From contig JASGLP010000027.1 of assembly GCA_030156895.1 (NCBI GenBank), positions 1 to 41,327 of the forward strand: 41,327 nucleotides of DNA, in the 5' to 3' direction. Origin of the DNA: Eubacteriaceae bacterium (GTDB lineage Bacteria > Bacillota > Clostridia > Eubacteriales > Eubacteriaceae). The notes below the pieces were generated by a model that was not told where the DNA came from, did no database searches, and saw only the letters and a program-made list of their open reading frames with translations. A program made the translations under genes and the position numbers. Of the stretch, positions 9,244-17,039 are shown one piece after another; within the stretch, counting starts at the first letter, position 1, and the number at the start of each line of letters is the position of its first letter.

Positions 9244-9818
9244 TTTTGACTCCTTAAATCTAGAAAATTTTTAATAATGCGCTCGCCATTTTCTGTCAGG
9301 ATTGATTCTGGATGAAATTGAATCCCATAAATATCAAACTCACGATGTTTAACCGCCATCACTTCACCATCATCATCTTCTGCTATAATCAATAATTCTT
9401 CAGGAAGCTTTGAGCGAACTGCTGAGAGGGAGTGATACCTAGCGCCCTGAATAATCGGTGCTAAGCCACTAAATATCGGACTGCTATTAGATATATGGAC
9501 ATTACTCTTTTTGCCGTGCATTAAGGTTTTTGCCAGCGAAACCTCACCGCCAAACACTTCGCAAATCGCCTGATGGCCTAAACAAACACCCAGAATTGGA
9601 CAGTCACCTTTAAATTTCTCGATTACTTCTTCACAAACACCGGCATCAGAGGGTTTACCCGGACCGGGCGAAATAATAATCGCTTCAGGTTTTAGCATTT
9701 TTATTTCCTCAACCGTATATTCATTATTTCTAATCACCTGAATGTCAGGATTCAACATGCCAACATATTGGTATAGGTTATAAGAAAAACTATCATAATT
9801 ATCTATTAGTAAAATCAT
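9240..9818 (-). CDS. trpG: Anthranilate synthase component II (glutamine amidotransferase)
   Basis: TrpG releases ammonia from glutamine and channels it to TrpE. The 192-residue class I amidotransferase has the oxyanion loop 'SPGPGKPSDAG', the nucleophile Cys in 'GVCLGHQ' (about residue 79) and the catalytic His-Glu pair in 'FHPES'. It overlaps trpE and trpD by four bases each. In some Firmicutes one glutaminase (PabA) serves both anthranilate and para-aminobenzoate synthases. Its place inside the trp operon favours TrpG, but dual use cannot be excluded. Confidence 0.95.
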   Translation of the reverse strand: MILLIDNYDSFSYNLYQYVGMLNPDIQVIRNNEYTVEEIKMLKPEAIIISPGPGKPSDAGVCEEVIEKFKGDCPILGVCLGHQAICEVFGGEVSLAKTLMHGKKSNVHISNSSPIFSGLAPIIQGARYHSLSAVRSKLPEELLIIAEDDDGEVMAVKHREFDIYGIQFHPESILTENGERIIKNFLDLRSQK

Positions 9819-11281
9819 GATTCTAACTCCTGTCCTTTTTCAATTGCTACAAACATTGCTCTCGCCTTATTGTTGGACTCCACAAATTCTTTTTCAGGCA
9901 TACTGTCAGCAACAATTCCAGCTCCAGCCGATATATAAACCTTGTCATTTTTTTTAACGGCCATTCTAATGGCAATACACATATCCAGATTCCCGGAAAA
10001 ATCGATATACCCTACTGCCCCACCATAAACGCCTCTTTTTTGACCCTCAAGTTCATTAATAATTTCAATCGCTCGATGTTTAGGTGCACCTGATAATGTT
10101 CCAGCCGGTAAGACCGCTGTAATTGCATCTAATTGATCTAAACCTTCTCGCATCTTTCCCGTGACCGTTGAACATATATGGGATATATGAGAAAATTTCA
10201 AGACTTGTTTGTAATTTTCAACTTTTACCGAGCCGAATTCGCTGATTTTACCTAAATCATTTCTACCCAGATCAACCAGCATATCATGTTCTGATAATTC
10301 CTTTTCATCTTTTAAAAGTGCTTTGATATTTTCTTCATCCTCTTCTGGCCTTTCACCCCGGGGACATGAACCAGCTATAGGAAAAGTTGACAGTTTTCCA
10401 TTTTTAAGTGAGACCAAGGTCTCCGGTGACGCTCCTGCTATCTGCATCGTTGAAAAATCAAGATAAAACATATAGGGTGAAGGATTGATCGTTCGCAGGA
10501 TTCGATAAGTTGGTAACAAATCGCCCTCAAAGGAAGCCTCCGCCCGATTGGAAATAACAGCCTGGAAAATATCCCCTTGCACAATATGGTCTTTTGTTTT
10601 TTCCACCATTTGACAGTAATAATCCTTTGAAAAAATTGTATTAAAGTCAGATTTTAGTTTACCCGCAAAAGATTTGGGAAGTTGGCTGCCTTTTATCAAG
10701 GCTTCAATTTCTTTCAACTGAATCACACCATCAATATAATTCTTCTCAATATCATCAGTTTTGATATTTACGATTAACACCATCTTTTGTTTTAAATGAT
10801 CATAAGCAATAATCTTATCAAACAGCATTAAATGAAAATCTTCAAATTTTTCTAGATTCTCATTGTCAAAGCTCAGGTTGGGTTCAAAATATTTTACGAA
10901 ATCATAGGCAATACAGCCAACAAGTCCGCCGGTAAAAACTGGAAATTCAGGAAGCAGAGGACTTCTATTTTCCTTAATAATACTTTTAATAACTTTAATG
11001 GGATTTTCATTAGAAGTCTGAACGCCAGTTTTATCCGCTATCTCTACAATCCCATCAATCCCCTTGATGGTCAACTTGGGATCAAAACCAAGAAAAGAAT
11101 AACGTCCCCATTTTTCGCCCCCCTCAACACTTTCAAGCAAAAATGTTTTTTTACCGCTTGACTTGAGTGTTCTCAACACTTCGACAGTTGTTTTGATATC
11201 TGACAGCAATTCCATTCCTATAGGAATTGTTTTAAAATCTCTGGCGTATACTCTCGCTTCATCAATGGCAGGTTTTATCAT
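9815..11281 (-). CDS. trpE: Anthranilate synthase component I
   Basis: TrpE makes anthranilate from chorismate, using ammonia from TrpG. The 488-residue protein carries the N-terminal 'FLLESVEGG' (about residues 47-55), part of the tryptophan feedback-inhibition site. The C-terminal chorismate domain has 'DIFQAVISNR', 'PIAGSCPRG', 'HDMLVDLGRND', 'AGTLSGAPKHRA' and 'AGAGIVADS'. ATG 11281 has AAAGGA in front. It is the first gene of the operon, about 80 bases after the T-box terminator, so it should be controlled both by charged tRNA-Trp in the leader and by enzyme feedback. Confidence 0.97.
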   Translation of the reverse strand: MIKPAIDEARVYARDFKTIPIGMELLSDIKTTVEVLRTLKSSGKKTFLLESVEGGEKWGRYSFLGFDPKLTIKGIDGIVEIADKTGVQTSNENPIKVIKSIIKENRSPLLPEFPVFTGGLVGCIAYDFVKYFEPNLSFDNENLEKFEDFHLMLFDKIIAYDHLKQKMVLIVNIKTDDIEKNYIDGVIQLKEIEALIKGSQLPKSFAGKLKSDFNTIFSKDYYCQMVEKTKDHIVQGDIFQAVISNRAEASFEGDLLPTYRILRTINPSPYMFYLDFSTMQIAGASPETLVSLKNGKLSTFPIAGSCPRGERPEEDEENIKALLKDEKELSEHDMLVDLGRNDLGKISEFGSVKVENYKQVLKFSHISHICSTVTGKMREGLDQLDAITAVLPAGTLSGAPKHRAIEIINELEGQKRGVYGGAVGYIDFSGNLDMCIAIRMAVKKNDKVYISAGAGIVADSMPEKEFVESNNKARAMFVAIEKGQELES

Positions 11282-11360
11282 TCTTTTTCCTTTCTGACTG
11301 ATCCTTCAGCCACTTTTATCAATTTTATCTGATTCTTATTTTATAGCATGAATTATTCAA

Positions 11361-11637
11361 AAAAATAAAAAATCGCCCTCAAAAAAGGACGAACTAGCCG
11401 CGGTACCACCTTAATTTACAGAAATTGAAAAATTTCTGTACACTCTGCAGAATACTATCATATTCCTCGCAACTTACGTATGCGTCACGTCGTAGAATAA
11501 TCAGATTTCTCCTTTCACTACGCCCTCGGTGGTCCATTTGATGCGCTGCGTTGTACGGGATCTCAGCATTCCCCGCTCTCTGTAACTGCACGATACACCG
11601 TTATCTCCACGTCAACGGTTTGGTTTATTAAATTGTT
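11361..11637 (-). ncRNA. T-box leader of the trp operon, specifier TGG
   Basis: The minus-strand transcript contains the T-box sequence AAGGTGGTACCGCGG (around 11398-11413), which pairs with the acceptor end of uncharged tRNA. A terminator follows: a 7-bp stem with one G-U pair (11373-11379 with 11386-11392) and a T-rich run. In the specifier region, TGG at 11534-11536 is flanked by AA and ACC, the expected tryptophan codon. Uncharged tRNA-Trp should stabilise the antiterminator and switch on trpEGDCFBA. The edges are approximate. A 65-codon open frame within it is not a gene. Confidence 0.92.
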
Positions 11638-11643
11638 TTATTA

Positions 11644-11672
11644 ATCATAAACGATCCAAATCGGAATGTCAA
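11644..11672 (-). promoter_or_regulatory. Promoter of the trp operon
   Basis: On the minus strand, a perfect TTGACA (11667-11672), a 17-base spacer and TATGAT (11644-11649) place the transcript start just before the T-box. Beyond it, 11673-11856 shows no gene or clear structure. Confidence 0.8.
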
Positions 11673-11856
11673 GATTATATTTGTAAAATATAGATGTTGT
11701 ATTCTTTTCTTAAACTTTCCAAGTAAATTCGATCTTTTATTACATTGCTGACTGGCAATCATTGAAATGACTATTTCTTACAATAATACTGAACAATATA
11801 ACCAGATTTTAAATGTCAATTTCTATGTCAAAAGAGTAATTTGTGATTTTAAACAT

Positions 11857-11880
11857 AAAAAAACCGGCTGTTTAAAGCCG
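11857..11880 (-). terminator. Terminator after tRNA-Leu
   Basis: On the minus strand, the stem CGGCT/AGCCG (11865-11869 with 11876-11880, 6-base loop) is followed by a seven-T run, about 18 bases after the tRNA CCA end. Confidence 0.75.
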
Positions 11881-11897
11881 ATCTTAATTCTCTCATA

Positions 11898-11983
11898 TGG
11901 TGCGAGGAAAGGGATTTGAACCCTCACTGCATTGCTGCAACAGATCCCTCAAACCTGCGTGTCTGCCGTTCCACCATCCTCGC
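11898..11983 (-). tRNA. tRNA-Leu (anticodon GAG)
   Basis: The 86-base gene folds as a class II tRNA. The acceptor stem is GCGAGGA/TCCTCGC with discriminator A and an encoded CCA. The D-arm contains GGCAGAC. The anticodon loop TTGAGGG gives GAG, which reads CUC/CUU leucine codons. A long variable arm (TGCAGCAATGCA) and a T-arm with GGTTCAAATCC follow. The class II arm and the anticodon agree on leucine. It has its own promoter and terminator. Confidence 0.96.
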
Positions 11984-12007
11984 TGACAGTTTTTAACCTG
12001 TTTTTTA

Positions 12008-12036
12008 ATTATAATTGATGTCAGCAGATTTTTCAA
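12008..12036 (-). promoter_or_regulatory. Promoter of tRNA-Leu
   Basis: On the minus strand, TTGAAA (12031-12036), a 17-base spacer and a perfect TATAAT (12008-12013) lie about 25 bases before the tRNA 5' end, just after the coaE stop. Confidence 0.75.
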
Positions 12037-12043
12037 GTTTTTT

Positions 12044-12652
12044 TTACTTTTTTATCCATAATTTTCGCCTGGATAAATAACAGTCTAAGGTGATCATTAA
12101 GTCTTGCAATGAACCGTTGTTTTCAATAATGACATCTGCGATTTTTTCTTTTTCAGCATCTTTCATTTGCATATCAATCTTCTTCTGTGCAAGATCAATA
12201 GAAACATGATCTCTTTCTATTATTCTTTTTAGCCGAATTGCTTCATCTGCTTCGATTAAGAATATCTCGTCGACTGTTTTTGACAAACCAACCTCACACA
12301 GAAGCGGACAATCGTAAAATATATAGGGGAAGTTTGTTTTCTTACATCTTTCAATTTTTTGATCATAAAGCTTTTTGACTTCAGGATGAACAATCCCATT
12401 CAGTTTTTCTCTGATACCTTGGTCACTGGCAATCATTTCTCCCATCTTTAGTCGATTTAATTGACCATCATTTGTCAGGATGCCTTGGCCAAAAACGTCA
12501 ACTATTTTTTCTAGCCCTGAAGACCCTTTTATGACAGCTTCTCTGGACAACTGGTCAGCGTCGATAATCACGTAATGATATCTTTTTTTCAATAATTTTA
12601 CGACAGTTGATTTACCCGAAGCAATTCCCCCAGTTATACCAATAATTTTCAT
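12044..12652 (-). CDS. coaE: Dephospho-CoA kinase
   Basis: CoaE phosphorylates the 3'-hydroxyl of dephospho-CoA, the last step of coenzyme A synthesis. The P-loop 'GITGGIASGKST' is at about residues 5-16, followed by 'DADQLSREAV', 'IVHPEV' and 'YDCPLL', all family hallmarks. The 202-residue length is normal. Two ATG codons are adjacent (12655 and 12652). GAGAGG lies too close to the first, so I use the second. It follows polA by about 85 bases, an order seen in other Firmicutes, where polA and coaE are often neighbours. Confidence 0.95.
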   Translation of the reverse strand: MKIIGITGGIASGKSTVVKLLKKRYHYVIIDADQLSREAVIKGSSGLEKIVDVFGQGILTNDGQLNRLKMGEMIASDQGIREKLNGIVHPEVKKLYDQKIERCKKTNFPYIFYDCPLLCEVGLSKTVDEIFLIEADEAIRLKRIIERDHVSIDLAQKKIDMQMKDAEKEKIADVIIENNGSLQDLMITLDCYLSRRKLWIKK

Positions 12653-12736
12653 CATTTCCTCTCAAATCGTTGATTAGACACTTTTAACTATAATCGAAAC
12701 ATTATTTTTTAAATTTTAAAACTCACACAATTTCTG

Positions 12737-15379
12737 CTATTTGATCTCATACCAGGATTTTCCAGAATTCACATCCACAGTTAATGGCACATCTAATTTT
12801 GCTGCATGTTCCATTTCTTCTTTTAAAATTGTTTTCACGAGCTCTTCTTCAGGCTCAGGCGTATCAATCATTAATTCGTCATGTACCTGCAGAATTAGCT
12901 GAGCCTCCAACTTTTCTTCTCGCAGGCGATTGAAAACACGAATCATGGCGATTTTAATGATATCCGCAGCACTTCCCTGAATAGGCGTATTTAAAGCCAT
13001 TCTTTCACCGGCTTGGACTAAAATTCCATTTTTCGAATTCATCTCCGGAATATATCGACGTCTACCCCATATTGTAGTAACATATCCTTCTTCTTTTGCT
13101 TGCCTTTTAATATTCTCCATATAGTCCTGTACTTTCGGATAACGTGCAAAATATCGATCTATGTAGTCTTGTGCTTCGTTTCTGGAAATTCCCAGATCTT
13201 TTCCCAGGCTAAAAGCCTGCTTACCATAGATCAGGCCGAAATTGATGGCCTTAGCCTGTCCACGTTGAATTCTAGTGACTTCATCTAGAGCAACATCAAA
13301 GATTTCTGAAGCTGTTCGAGTATGAATATCCTGTTCCTTAATAAAAGCATCAATCAGATTTTCGTCACCTGATAAATGAGCTAAGACTCTTAATTCAATT
13401 TGCGAATAATCAGCATCTACCAAAATTCTATTTGTCGCTGAGGGAATAAAGACCTTCCGAATGTTTCGCCCCATTTCTGTTTTAACAGGAATATTCTGAA
13501 GATTTGGATTCGAGCTGCTGAGTCGACCAGTGGCGGCAGCCGTCTGATTAAAAGTTGAAAAAATCTTACCTGATTTTTCGTCAACAAAGCCGATTAGTCC
13601 CCGACCATAGGTTGAATCCAGTTTGGAAAGCATCCGATAGTCAATAATTTTTTGGATCATTGGGTGAAAATTAACCAGCTGTTCTAAAACCTCAATATTT
13701 GTGGAATAGCCAGTCTTTGTTTTTTTTATGACTGGCAGTTTCATTTTATCAAAGAGTATTTCACCCAATTGTTTTGGTGAATTTATATTAAATTCGCCAA
13801 CATCTGCAAGTTGATAGATTTCTTTCGTTAAAACTTCCAGAGACTGTTCAAACTCATCAGCTAGCTTTTTTAGAGCGTCTTTATCAATTGACACACCAAG
13901 TTCTTCCATTGATGCCATAACAGCTAGAAGCGGCATTTCTATGGCCTGAAACAGCTCGATCATTTCTGTTTCGATCAGTTCTTTTTCGATAACCGGCTTG
14001 ACACGCATGATAATTTCACAATTTTTCATAATAAAATCAGCGAATTTTTCAGGTGAAAGTTCTTTAACAGCCAGACGTTTTTTTCCTTTGCCAAAAAATT
14101 CTTCTTCATCAGGAATACTCTCATTCAGATAGCGAAATGCTGCTGATTTTAAATTGTAACGTTGATCTCCCGGACTTAAAAGATAGGCGGCAATTAGAAT
14201 ATCAAAGCTATCTTTAACCGCTTCAATTCCGGCATAATGTAAAATATGCAACAAATTTTTAAGATCATGACTGATTAAGCCTAAATTTTTCAAGTTAGGA
14301 AGCGCTTTTAACTGTTCAAAAAAGCCTAATTTTTTTATCGCATGATCATCTAAATAAGCAAGTTTACTGTCATAAGCCAATCCCAGAAAAACAGTTTCCT
14401 CTTCCTGATGGAAAAAGACTGACAGACTGCTGCAATTTTTCAGATCCTCCATCAGCCCAGTCATTGATGCTTCAGAATCGATTTTTTCATAAGCAACCGA
14501 CGTTTCTGCCTCCTGTTCCAGCGGCAGATGATTAAAACGATTTAAAAGTGTCTTAAACTCCAGTTCTTTTAACAATTCTATGCTCTGTTCATTAAAAAGA
14601 GACTTGAAGTTCAATGTTTCATATTCAATTTCCAAAGGAACCTGCGTGTCGATTATCCCCAACTCCCGGCTTAGAAAAGCCATATCTTTTCCATTTGCTA
14701 ATTTTTCCTTCTGTTTCCCCTTTAATTCATCGATTCGAGAATATAAGCTTTCAAGACTGCCAAATTCTTTAACCAGCTTAATCCCCGTTTTTTCTCCAAT
14801 ACCAGCAATACCAGGAATATTATCTGAAGAATCACCCATTAGCGCTTTTAATTCGATGAGATCAGCAGGCTTCAAGCCATATTTTTCCTCGATCCAAGCT
14901 TTATTTACAATCTCAAGATCAGTGATCCCTTTTTTTGTGTACAATATTGTTATATCATCATCAACCAATTGAAAAGCGTCCCGATCGCCAGTAATTATTT
15001 CGGTTTGAAAGCCTTTGAGCTTTCCCATCTTAGCTAATGTACCAATAATATCATCCGCTTCATAGCCCTCTTTTTCAAGAATGGTAATATCCATTTTTGT
15101 TAATAGCTCTTTTAAAACGGGAAACTGTGTCTCAAGATCTTCCGGCATCCTTTGGCGACCGCCCTTATAATCACTAAAAATTTCATGTCTAAATGTTTCA
15201 CCTTTTAAATCAAAAGCCACTGCAAGACAATCCGGTTTGAATTCATCCTGAATTTTGACTAGTATATTCACGAATCCATAAATTGCGTTTGTCGGCATAC
15301 CTTTTGTATTAAACATTTCCCGAATAGCGTAGAAAGTCCGGTAAATAAGACTATTCCCATCGATTAATATAGTTTTCAT
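12737..15379 (-). CDS. polA: DNA polymerase I
   Basis: PolA removes RNA primers and fills gaps in lagging-strand synthesis and repair. The 880-residue protein has an N-terminal 5'-nuclease domain ('LIDGNSLIYR', 'EGYEADDIIG', 'GDSSDNIPG' near residue 184), a middle 3'-5' exonuclease fold and a C-terminal polymerase domain. Motif A 'DADYSQIELR' is near 655, motif B 'RGQAKAINFGLIYG' near 705 and motif C 'QVHDELMID' near 834. The middle domain lacks the DxE of exonuclease motif I ('SLSVFFHQEEE' instead), so proofreading is probably lost, as in Bacillus-type enzymes. ATG 15379 has GAGGGA in front. It follows zapA across a hairpin and precedes coaE. Confidence 0.97.
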   Translation of the reverse strand: MKTILIDGNSLIYRTFYAIREMFNTKGMPTNAIYGFVNILVKIQDEFKPDCLAVAFDLKGETFRHEIFSDYKGGRQRMPEDLETQFPVLKELLTKMDITILEKEGYEADDIIGTLAKMGKLKGFQTEIITGDRDAFQLVDDDITILYTKKGITDLEIVNKAWIEEKYGLKPADLIELKALMGDSSDNIPGIAGIGEKTGIKLVKEFGSLESLYSRIDELKGKQKEKLANGKDMAFLSRELGIIDTQVPLEIEYETLNFKSLFNEQSIELLKELEFKTLLNRFNHLPLEQEAETSVAYEKIDSEASMTGLMEDLKNCSSLSVFFHQEEETVFLGLAYDSKLAYLDDHAIKKLGFFEQLKALPNLKNLGLISHDLKNLLHILHYAGIEAVKDSFDILIAAYLLSPGDQRYNLKSAAFRYLNESIPDEEEFFGKGKKRLAVKELSPEKFADFIMKNCEIIMRVKPVIEKELIETEMIELFQAIEMPLLAVMASMEELGVSIDKDALKKLADEFEQSLEVLTKEIYQLADVGEFNINSPKQLGEILFDKMKLPVIKKTKTGYSTNIEVLEQLVNFHPMIQKIIDYRMLSKLDSTYGRGLIGFVDEKSGKIFSTFNQTAAATGRLSSSNPNLQNIPVKTEMGRNIRKVFIPSATNRILVDADYSQIELRVLAHLSGDENLIDAFIKEQDIHTRTASEIFDVALDEVTRIQRGQAKAINFGLIYGKQAFSLGKDLGISRNEAQDYIDRYFARYPKVQDYMENIKRQAKEEGYVTTIWGRRRYIPEMNSKNGILVQAGERMALNTPIQGSAADIIKIAMIRVFNRLREEKLEAQLILQVHDELMIDTPEPEEELVKTILKEEMEHAAKLDVPLTVDVNSGKSWYEIK

Positions 15380-15477
15380 TTATATTCCCTCTAGTTCCTA
15401 GAAATTTTTGAATTTGTGAATTAAAGTGCTCTTCAAAACAATAAAATTATTTGAAAAAATTCTGTTTGCAAAATTCA

Positions 15478-15503
15478 GAAGCCGCCACCTCGGTGACGGC
15501 TTC
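15478..15503 (-). terminator. Hairpin after zapA, probable terminator
   Basis: A GC-rich inverted repeat, GAAGCCG/CGGCTTC (15478-15484 with 15497-15503), with extra inner pairing, lies 22 bases after the zapA stop. Only a short T stretch follows on the minus strand, so it may be leaky and let transcripts run into polA. Confidence 0.6.
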
Positions 15504-15525
15504 ACTTCAACTTACGTGATTATCA

Positions 15526-16086
15526 TTAATCAAATTTTATTTTTTCTTCAATATTTTTAAATGCGTCTTTTTCAATGCTATTTTTATTGACTTTTACCAA
15601 TTCAATCTGACTTTCAAACAGTTGATTCTGTAAGTCCAGGATCGTTTTTCGACTCGCCTCACTATCAGCCTTGCTTTGTCGCAGATGTTCCCGATATTGA
15701 GTCAAGAGCTCTTCTTTTTCGGCCATTTCTTTATCAAGAGCCTGCTTTTCCTCTTCCAAAGTAGCATATTTTACTTTTTCAGCTTCAATCAGATCATGGG
15801 CATCTTTCAGTTCCTCTTTGACTGAATTGATTTCGCCAATCTCCTGAATTTTTTGCTCTTCGGCATTTTCCAGCTCGGCCTCAGCTTTTAAAAGTTTTTC
15901 AGTGATGTTCATACAGCCGAGGATTGCAATCCGTATATGATTTGTAAAAGGATTAGCCGTTTTAACACGCTCTAATTCGGTTTTAACATAGTTAGCAACA
16001 TCAAGAATATGATCTTCATTTTCAGTCGCTTTTAAATTAAATTCTGTATCTAAAATTTTTAATTCAATAATTGATTTTTCAGGCAT
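15526..16086 (-). CDS. zapA: Cell division protein ZapA
   Basis: ZapA crosslinks FtsZ filaments at the division septum. The first 85 residues have the ZapA fold: 'ELKILDTEFNLKATENEDHI', 'VANYVKTELERVK' and 'HIRIAILGCMNITEKLL'. The rest, about 100 residues rich in Glu and Lys, is a long coiled coil. At 186 residues it is longer than E. coli ZapA (about 109), as in many Clostridia. ATG 16086 follows a perfect AGGAGG. It lies 75 bases after dprA and after the pheST genes, a neighbourhood also known for Bacillus zapA. Confidence 0.88.
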   Translation of the reverse strand: MPEKSIIELKILDTEFNLKATENEDHILDVANYVKTELERVKTANPFTNHIRIAILGCMNITEKLLKAEAELENAEEQKIQEIGEINSVKEELKDAHDLIEAEKVKYATLEEEKQALDKEMAEKEELLTQYREHLRQSKADSEASRKTILDLQNQLFESQIELVKVNKNSIEKDAFKNIEEKIKFD

Positions 16087-16160
16087 TTCATTCCTCCTGT
16101 AATTAGAAAACTCTTTACCACTATTATATGTAAAAATTTACAAAAAAACAAATGATTTAT

Positions 16161-17039
16161 TTATAAATGGGTTAAAAGGTCTACGATTTCTTGAAATTTT
16201 TTAACTGAGTAAGCTATTCCTAATGAATTGAGTGTCCTAAATCCCGTTGGATTACCTCTAACAATTTCTTCGATGGTATAAATCGGGCGGCTTAAGGCAT
16301 CTGCAAACTTGAGTGTATGCAAGGTTCCACTATTATGAGCAAAAGAAGAGGTCACAATCATCTGACTGGCTGCCGCCTGAAGTCGATCCCGCTCCACAAA
16401 CCGATAGGCATGTGCTTCAGTCTTTGGTGAATACTCAGAAATCAGACAACCACCCGAATCCAGAATCTCATGTGCCAGTGTTTGGTTGACACTTGGATAG
16501 ATATTTAATAACCCAGAAGGTAAAAAGGCAACCGTTTTTCCTTTTACTGATAGTGCGCCACGATGCCCAGCAGTATCACAACCTATTGCCAAACCACTAA
16601 CAGTTACGCCACCATTAAGCGCAATTTCTTTAGCTGCATTATAAGCAAAACGACTCCCCAACTGATCGGGATCACGGCTTCCAATAACAGCGACACATTT
16701 TTTTAAATCTAAACAGGAAATATCTCCCAAATAGTAAATCAAAACCGGTCCATCTTCATACAAAAGACATTTGGGGAAATTGTGATTCAGGCAAGACATC
16801 ATTTTTATGCCATATCTTGCATTCTGACTGGCAATCGTTGACGCTAAATCTTCAGCCTTTTTTACGGTCTGTTCTGAAGGCATGGCCTTGATTATCCCCA
16901 TTTCACACGCCCGATCAAGCAGATTATTAATTGATTCAGCATTTTCTTGACCACTATTTAATACTTTTTTTAAGCGTTTCCGGCCTAAACCCGGAATTTC
17001 CATCATGGTTAACAGGCTATTAATCGCGCAGTCGTCCAT
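16161..17039 (-). CDS. dprA: DprA/Smf-family DNA-processing protein, divergent and short
   Basis: DprA protects incoming single-stranded DNA and loads RecA during natural transformation. The 292-residue protein has an N-terminal helix-hairpin-like region ('EIPGLGRKRLKKVL') and a Rossmann-like DprA domain: 'CVAVIGSRDPDQLGSR' (about 113), 'VSGLAIGCDTAGHRGAL' (about 145), 'FLPSGLLNIYPSVNQ' and 'GGCLISEYSP'. The usual 'RNRIIAGLS' motif is replaced by 'VERDRLQAAASQMIVTSS', and the C-terminal winged helix of longer DprA proteins is missing. ATG 17039 lies within the end of pheT (20-base overlap). The family is clear. Whether it works in transformation or has another role is open. Confidence 0.85.
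   Translation of the reverse strand: MDDCAINSLLTMMEIPGLGRKRLKKVLNSGQENAESINNLLDRACEMGIIKAMPSEQTVKKAEDLASTIASQNARYGIKMMSCLNHNFPKCLLYEDGPVLIYYLGDISCLDLKKCVAVIGSRDPDQLGSRFAYNAAKEIALNGGVTVSGLAIGCDTAGHRGALSVKGKTVAFLPSGLLNIYPSVNQTLAHEILDSGGCLISEYSPKTEAHAYRFVERDRLQAAASQMIVTSSFAHNSGTLHTLKFADALSRPIYTIEEIVRGNPTGFRTLNSLGIAYSVKKFQEIVDLLTHL

Noticed and set aside
11394-11591. 65-codon minus-strand open frame before trpE, which could be a leader peptide
   Set aside because: It lies wholly in the T-box RNA, including its specifier and T-box sequence, and has no ribosome site.
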